A DNA stretch of 64,000 bases from Actinomadura barringtoniae (GTDB lineage: Bacteria > Actinomycetota > Actinomycetes > Streptosporangiales > Streptosporangiaceae). Under the pieces are notes generated by a model, which ran no database searches, was not told the DNA's origin, and saw nothing but the letters and a program-made list of their open reading frames with translations. The DNA lies in assembly GCF_017573505.1 (NCBI RefSeq), contig NZ_JAGEOJ010000004.1, forward strand, positions 62,001-126,000, in the 5' to 3' direction. Below are positions 60,309-64,000 of the stretch, in pieces; the stretch's first letter is position 1, and each line of letters begins with the position of its first letter. A program made the translations under genes and the position numbers.

Positions 60309-61232
60309 TCAGCCGGCTACGCGCAGGTAGTGGGCCCAGTAGCCCGCCCACCGGCCGTACGGCTCGGCGAGCCTGCGCAGCCCCGCCTCGTTCACGGGCC
60401 TGCCGTAGACGCGGGAGGCGGCGGCGATCAGCGCCTTCTCGAACGGGACCTCGTCGGTCCGGCCGAGGCCACGGATCAGCACGAACGACGACGACCACGC
60501 GCCGATGCCCGGCAGGCCGAGCAGGAAGTCCTTGACCTCCTGGTAGGGCGCGTGGCGCAGGAACTCCTCGTCCTCCTTGAGCCAGCCCTGGAAGAGGCCG
60601 TGCAGCTGGGTGCCCTTGCGCTGGTTGCCGACCAGCTCGGCGATCCGGCCGGGCGTGAGCGAGGCCAGCTGCTCGACGTCGGGGAAGGCGACGTAGGTCC
60701 TGCCGTCGCACTCGACCTCGTTGCCCGCTTCGCTGCCCGCCTCGCCGCCTGCGCCGTCGCCCAGCTCGTTACCGAACTCGGCCGCGAGCGCCCGTTTCCC
60801 GGACGCCGCGACCGACGGCAGGGTGCGCTGGCTGAGCACGGCCCAGACCGCGTTCTCCAGCGGGGTGGTGAACTTGACCTGGTGGTAGCCGTACAGCTCG
60901 TCGATGATCGGCGCGAACGCCGGGTCGGCCCGCCCGAGGTCGTAGAACTCGCCGAGATCGTCGTCCAGGCTGAGGTAGAACGACACCCGGTCGGCCACCG
61001 CCTCGGCCGTCGCGGCCGAGATCTCCTCGGTGGCGTGCCGCGTGCACCGCACGCCCGACTCCTCCTGCGCCAGCCTGACCAGCACGGTGTGCCCGTTGGC
61101 CCGCAAAGCCTTGGTCAGGACCCCGTCGGTGATGTCCTGCTCCCCCGCCGTCGGCCGGAAGCCGGACAGGAACCGCAGCGTGTGCGCGAAGTCGAAGGGC
61201 GCGCATGCCTTCAGGAAGACCATGCGGCCCAC
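60309..61232 (-). CDS. AlkA-like HhH-GPD DNA glycosylase with altered catalytic position
   Basis: A 307-residue protein of the 3-methyladenine DNA glycosylase II group: an N-terminal AlkA-like part, then the helix-hairpin-helix LLGLPGIGAWSSSFVLIRGL (near residues 237-256). Catalytic Asp238 of E. coli AlkA (in FLPDDYL) falls, in an ungapped alignment, on Lys266 of RTDEVPFEKALI, with Glu265 on Asp237; no Asp stands there. It may have lost or changed activity. Residues 154-177 are a Gly/Glu-rich insert. Start is GTG at 61232 or ATG at 61223, with no clear Shine-Dalgarno. Opposite strand to the TetR gene; 12 bases after the HelD gene. Confidence 0.75.
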   Translation of the reverse strand: MGRMVFLKACAPFDFAHTLRFLSGFRPTAGEQDITDGVLTKALRANGHTVLVRLAQEESGVRCTRHATEEISAATAEAVADRVSFYLSLDDDLGEFYDLGRADPAFAPIIDELYGYHQVKFTTPLENAVWAVLSQRTLPSVAASGKRALAAEFGNELGDGAGGEAGSEAGNEVECDGRTYVAFPDVEQLASLTPGRIAELVGNQRKGTQLHGLFQGWLKEDEEFLRHAPYQEVKDFLLGLPGIGAWSSSFVLIRGLGRTDEVPFEKALIAAASRVYGRPVNEAGLRRLAEPYGRWAGYWAHYLRVAG

Positions 61233-61244
61233 ACTACGGATCGC

Positions 61245-63275
61245 CTACGACAACAGCTGGGCCGGGAGGTCGGCGCGGTGCACGACGGTGAGCGTGCTGA
61301 CCGCCCGGGTGAGCACGACGTAGAGGCGGGCCAGCCCGCGTTCCTCGGCGGCGGCGATCTCGGCGGGCTCGGCGACGATCACGTGGTCGTACTCCAGGCC
61401 CTTGGCCAGCGTCGCCGGAACGATCAGCAGCCGGTCGGTCTCGGCCGACTCGGGGCTCAGCACGCCGTGCTCGACGCCCGCGCCGGTAAGGGCCGCGCTG
61501 TAGGCCTTGATCGCCGCGTCCGGCACGATCAGCCCGACCGAACCCTCGCGGGCGAGCGCGGCGCGGGCCGCCTGCACGGCGCCCTCGTCCAGGTCGGTGA
61601 CCCGCTGGATCGTCAGCGCCTGGACCCCGGCCCGAAGTGAGCGCGGCACCTCCAGCTCGGGCGCGACCACGGGCAGCAGCCGCGCGGCGAAGTCCAGCAC
61701 CGGCCCGGGAACGCGGAAGCCCAGGGTCAGCTCGGTCACCTCGCCCTCCTGGCCGAGATGCCTGAGCACGTCCTCCCAGGAACGCGCCGACCAGGGCGTC
61801 GTCCCCTGGGCGATGTCGCCGAGAACGGTCGCCGACCCGGTCCCGCAGCGGCGGCCGAGCGCCCGCAGCTGCATGGACGACAGGTCCTGCGCCTCGTCCA
61901 CGACCAGATGGCCGAGCGAGGAGGTCCGTTCGATGAGGTCGGCCAGCTCGTCCAGCAGCGCGCGGTCGGCGGCGGTCCACTTGGCCGTGCGGTGCGACCG
62001 GTAGGGCTTGGCCCACAGCAGCAGCGCCTGCTCCTCGTCGGTGAGCACGCCCTTGGCCGCGGTGCGCAGCATGTCGGCGTCCGTCAGCAGCATGAACAGC
62101 ACCTGCTCGGGCGTCATCTTGGGCCAGACCTGCTCCACGATCTCCTTGACCGGCTTGGAGCGGGCTACCTGGTCCTGCACGCGGTCGTCGGGTGCCTCGC
62201 CGCGCTGCTCCATCCGGACGAGGATCTGGTGGGCGAGCCGCTGGGCGAACGAGGCGCGGCCGTTGCCGTACCGGCTGGTGCCGCGCAGCGAGGCGGCGAT
62301 CTCGCGTACCTCGTGGTCGGCCAGGCGGAAGCGGCTCGCCCCGCGCGTGACGACCAGGCCCTCCTCGGGCTTGCGGATCAGCCGCCACAGGGCCTTGTGG
62401 AGCACGCCCGCCATCCGGTCGTCGCCCTTGAGCGCGGCCACCTCGGCACGCTCCTCGGCGAGCGGCGCCCCGAGCAGGTCCTCGATGGTCGCCTGGTCGA
62501 CGCGGACCTCGCCCAGTGCGGGCAGGACGGCCGAGATGTAGGACAGGAACGCCCGGTTGGGCCCGACGATCAGGACGCCCGACCGGGCGAGCCGTTCGCG
62601 GTGGGTGAAGAGCAGGTACGCGGCGCGGTGCAGGCCGACGGCGGTCTTGCCGGTGCCGGGCGCGCCCTGGACGCACACGGTCCTGGCCAGCTCGGCGCGC
62701 ACGATCTCGTCCTGCTCGGGCTGGATGGTGGCGACGATGTCGCGCATCGGGCCGGTGCGCGGCCGTTCGATCTCGTCGGTGAGGATGGTCGAGGGGCCGA
62801 GCTCGCGGCCGTCCAGCGGCTCGTCTTCGAAGGCGGTCAGCGCGCCGCCCTGGAACCCGAACCGGCGGCGCCGCCGCCAGCCCATCGGGTCGGCCGGACC
62901 GGCCTGGTAGAAGGCGCGCGAGACCGGCGCGCGCCAGTCCAGGACCAGCGGCTTCCCCTCGTCGCCGTCGTGCACGTGCCGCCGCCCGACGTACATGGTG
63001 GCGGGCAGGTCGATCGTCTCTTCTCCGGTGCCGTCGTGGTCCATGCGGCCGAAGAACAGGGGCGTGTCGGGGTGATCGGCCAGGGCCGCCACGCGCTGGT
63101 CGAGCAGGGATTCCAGGAACTGCCTGGACACCCAGTCGGCCGCGACGTCGGCGTTCAGTGACTGGGCATGCTCGCGCATGCGGCGCAGCGCGTCGCGGGA
63201 CTCGGCGAGGTGGGCTTGTTCGGCGGCCAGTACGGCCGCCTGGTCTTCGTCAACGGTGGCCGGCTTTTCGGGCAT
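61245..63275 (-). CDS. helD: HelD-type superfamily 1 helicase (RNA polymerase-interacting)
   Basis: A 676-residue UvrD-like ATPase. Walker A GAPGTGKT is at 204-211 and the DEAQDLSSMQ motif II is present; the N-terminal 1-150 form a coiled-coil region followed by a basic Arg run (GWRRRRRFGFQGG). This is the shape of HelD (mycobacterial about 736 residues), which binds RNA polymerase, removes nucleic acid and recycles the enzyme; HelR forms also give rifampicin tolerance. Actinobacterial class II is likely. ATG at 63275 has GGAGG 9 bases upstream. It seems to be transcribed with the glycosylase gene 12 bases downstream. Confidence 0.88.
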   Translation of the reverse strand: MPEKPATVDEDQAAVLAAEQAHLAESRDALRRMREHAQSLNADVAADWVSRQFLESLLDQRVAALADHPDTPLFFGRMDHDGTGEETIDLPATMYVGRRHVHDGDEGKPLVLDWRAPVSRAFYQAGPADPMGWRRRRRFGFQGGALTAFEDEPLDGRELGPSTILTDEIERPRTGPMRDIVATIQPEQDEIVRAELARTVCVQGAPGTGKTAVGLHRAAYLLFTHRERLARSGVLIVGPNRAFLSYISAVLPALGEVRVDQATIEDLLGAPLAEERAEVAALKGDDRMAGVLHKALWRLIRKPEEGLVVTRGASRFRLADHEVREIAASLRGTSRYGNGRASFAQRLAHQILVRMEQRGEAPDDRVQDQVARSKPVKEIVEQVWPKMTPEQVLFMLLTDADMLRTAAKGVLTDEEQALLLWAKPYRSHRTAKWTAADRALLDELADLIERTSSLGHLVVDEAQDLSSMQLRALGRRCGTGSATVLGDIAQGTTPWSARSWEDVLRHLGQEGEVTELTLGFRVPGPVLDFAARLLPVVAPELEVPRSLRAGVQALTIQRVTDLDEGAVQAARAALAREGSVGLIVPDAAIKAYSAALTGAGVEHGVLSPESAETDRLLIVPATLAKGLEYDHVIVAEPAEIAAAEERGLARLYVVLTRAVSTLTVVHRADLPAQLLS

Positions 63276-63323
63276 GCGGGCAGACCTCCGGGTCTCAGGG
63301 CAAGCGAACGAGCTTACCCGCTG

Positions 63324-64000
63324 TCAGGAGGACTCGCGAACGATCATCTCGGTGCGGCTGGCCCGGATCGTCGTGGCGGGGTCGCGCTCGCCGTCGGCGA
63401 TCATCTTGGCGAGCCGTTCGGCCAGGTCGTCGGGGGTGATGTCGGTGAGCACCCGGACCGAGCTCAGCCGGGGGCGAAGCAGCGGCGCGAGCGGGAGGTC
63501 GTCGGCGCCGACGACGGCGATGTCGCCGGGGATGTCCAGGCCCGCGTCCTGGAGGGCGCGCATCAGCAGCATCGCGTACTCGTCGTTGTAGGCGAAGACG
63601 CCGTCGGGGCGGGCACCCGGGTCCCGCGTCCAGCCGGTCGCGATCTCGTTCGCCCGTTCCTCGTCGAACGGGAGGTCGACGCGGGCCACCGGCACGTCGT
63701 GCGCGCGTGCGACCCGCGCGACGCCCTCCAGCCGCCGCAGCCCGAACCCGTCCAGGCCGTGCTCGGTCGGCACGACGGCCGCCAGGGCGGCACTCCCCCG
63801 GGCGATCAGGTGCTCGGCGGCGCAGGCGCCGACGTTGCCGTCGTCGAAGACGAAGGTGGGCGCGTACGGCGAGGGCTCGGGTCCGAACGCCAGCACGGTC
63901 GCGACGCCCGCCGCGTACAGCTGGCTCACGGCGGCGGCGGTCAGGCGGTGGGCCTCGACGAAGACGGCGGCCGGGCGCCATTCGGCCCACACTCTGGCCG
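63324..64000 (-). CDS. LacI-family regulator, effector domain (5' part beyond the window)
   Basis: The frame stays open to the window edge. The visible 222+ residues form a periplasmic-binding-protein-like sugar/small-ligand domain with YAAGVATVLAFGPEPSPYAPT, DDGNVGACAAEHLIARG, VFAYNDEYAMLLMRALQDAG and the LacI-type end LRPRLSSVRVLTDITPDDL. The DNA-binding domain (about 60 residues) and start codon must lie upstream of base 64000. Ligand and target genes cannot be deduced. It lies 48 bases upstream of helD, on the same strand. Confidence 0.85.
   Translation of the reverse strand, partial: ARVWAEWRPAAVFVEAHRLTAAAVSQLYAAGVATVLAFGPEPSPYAPTFVFDDGNVGACAAEHLIARGSAALAAVVPTEHGLDGFGLRRLEGVARVARAHDVPVARVDLPFDEERANEIATGWTRDPGARPDGVFAYNDEYAMLLMRALQDAGLDIPGDIAVVGADDLPLAPLLRPRLSSVRVLTDITPDDLAERLAKMIADGERDPATTIRASRTEMIVRESS

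Overview
This is G+C-rich DNA with dense, overlapping genes and mostly G/C third codon positions. Gene content points to a high-GC actinomycete: a LysX-type lysyltransferase/lysyl-tRNA synthetase fusion, an F420-type LLM oxidoreductase, a Methyltransf_19 (DUF574-like) methyltransferase, a DtxR/IdeR-type iron box and many TetR regulators. Streptosporangiales or a relative is a guess; the sequence alone does not fix the genus. I see no rRNA, tRNA, CRISPR array, insertion sequence or phage gene. All large gaps between genes are short regulatory regions; none exceeds about 250 bases.

Layout. (1) 1-8912: anaerobic nitrate respiration. narGHJI lies on the minus strand with every junction overlapping, a divergent narK nitrate/nitrite transporter, and a TDT-family channel converging on narI. 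(2) 8860-14894: a coupled cyclase + ThDP-enzyme pair, a secreted NylB-like serine hydrolase, a siderophore-interacting flavoreductase behind an iron box, and an ABC1/UbiB kinase. (3) 14991-24911: a QsdR-type TetR regulator, lysX, a TetR/P450 divergent pair, a PAP2-type membrane phosphatase and an MMPL transporter with its TetR regulator. (4) 25002-31999: a protocatechuate/4-hydroxybenzoate operon transcribed as pcaI-pcaJ-pcaH-pcaG-pcaB-pcaD-pcaC-IclR-pobA, nearly all translationally coupled, with a 9-bp-arm palindrome upstream of pcaI. Only the final thiolase (pcaF) is missing. (5) 32139-42369: assorted single genes (membrane protein, ECF sigma factor with SnoaL-like tail, DHA2-type MFS exporter, alcohol dehydrogenase, XdhC-like protein, stress protein, adenylate-kinase paralogue, cupin, SRPBCC + LLM pair, TetR/SDR divergent pair).

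(6) 42366-56212 is the most distinctive part: a minus-strand catabolic cluster of two NCS2 nucleobase-type permeases, an AtzB/guanine-deaminase-like amidohydrolase, a GntR/FCD regulator, all three subunits of a xanthine-dehydrogenase-family molybdenum hydroxylase, an ACMSD-like amidohydrolase, a UbiD decarboxylase with its UbiX flavin prenyltransferase, a PucR regulator and a methyltransferase. Two identical 12-mers (opposite orientation) and a third near-copy flank the GntR gene and precede the first permease, and look like its operator. The set reads as uptake, deamination, Mo-dependent hydroxylation, prenyl-FMN decarboxylation and ring hydrolysis of an N-heteroaromatic compound. The substrate is unknown; no described pathway with exactly this gene set comes to my mind.

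(7) 56333-64000: a paired acyl-CoA dehydrogenase operon behind a TetR-type palindrome, two tandem SnoaL-like proteins divergent from a TetR regulator with twin operators, an AlkA-like DNA glycosylase with an altered active-site position, a HelD-type helicase and the 3' part of a LacI-family regulator cut by the window edge.
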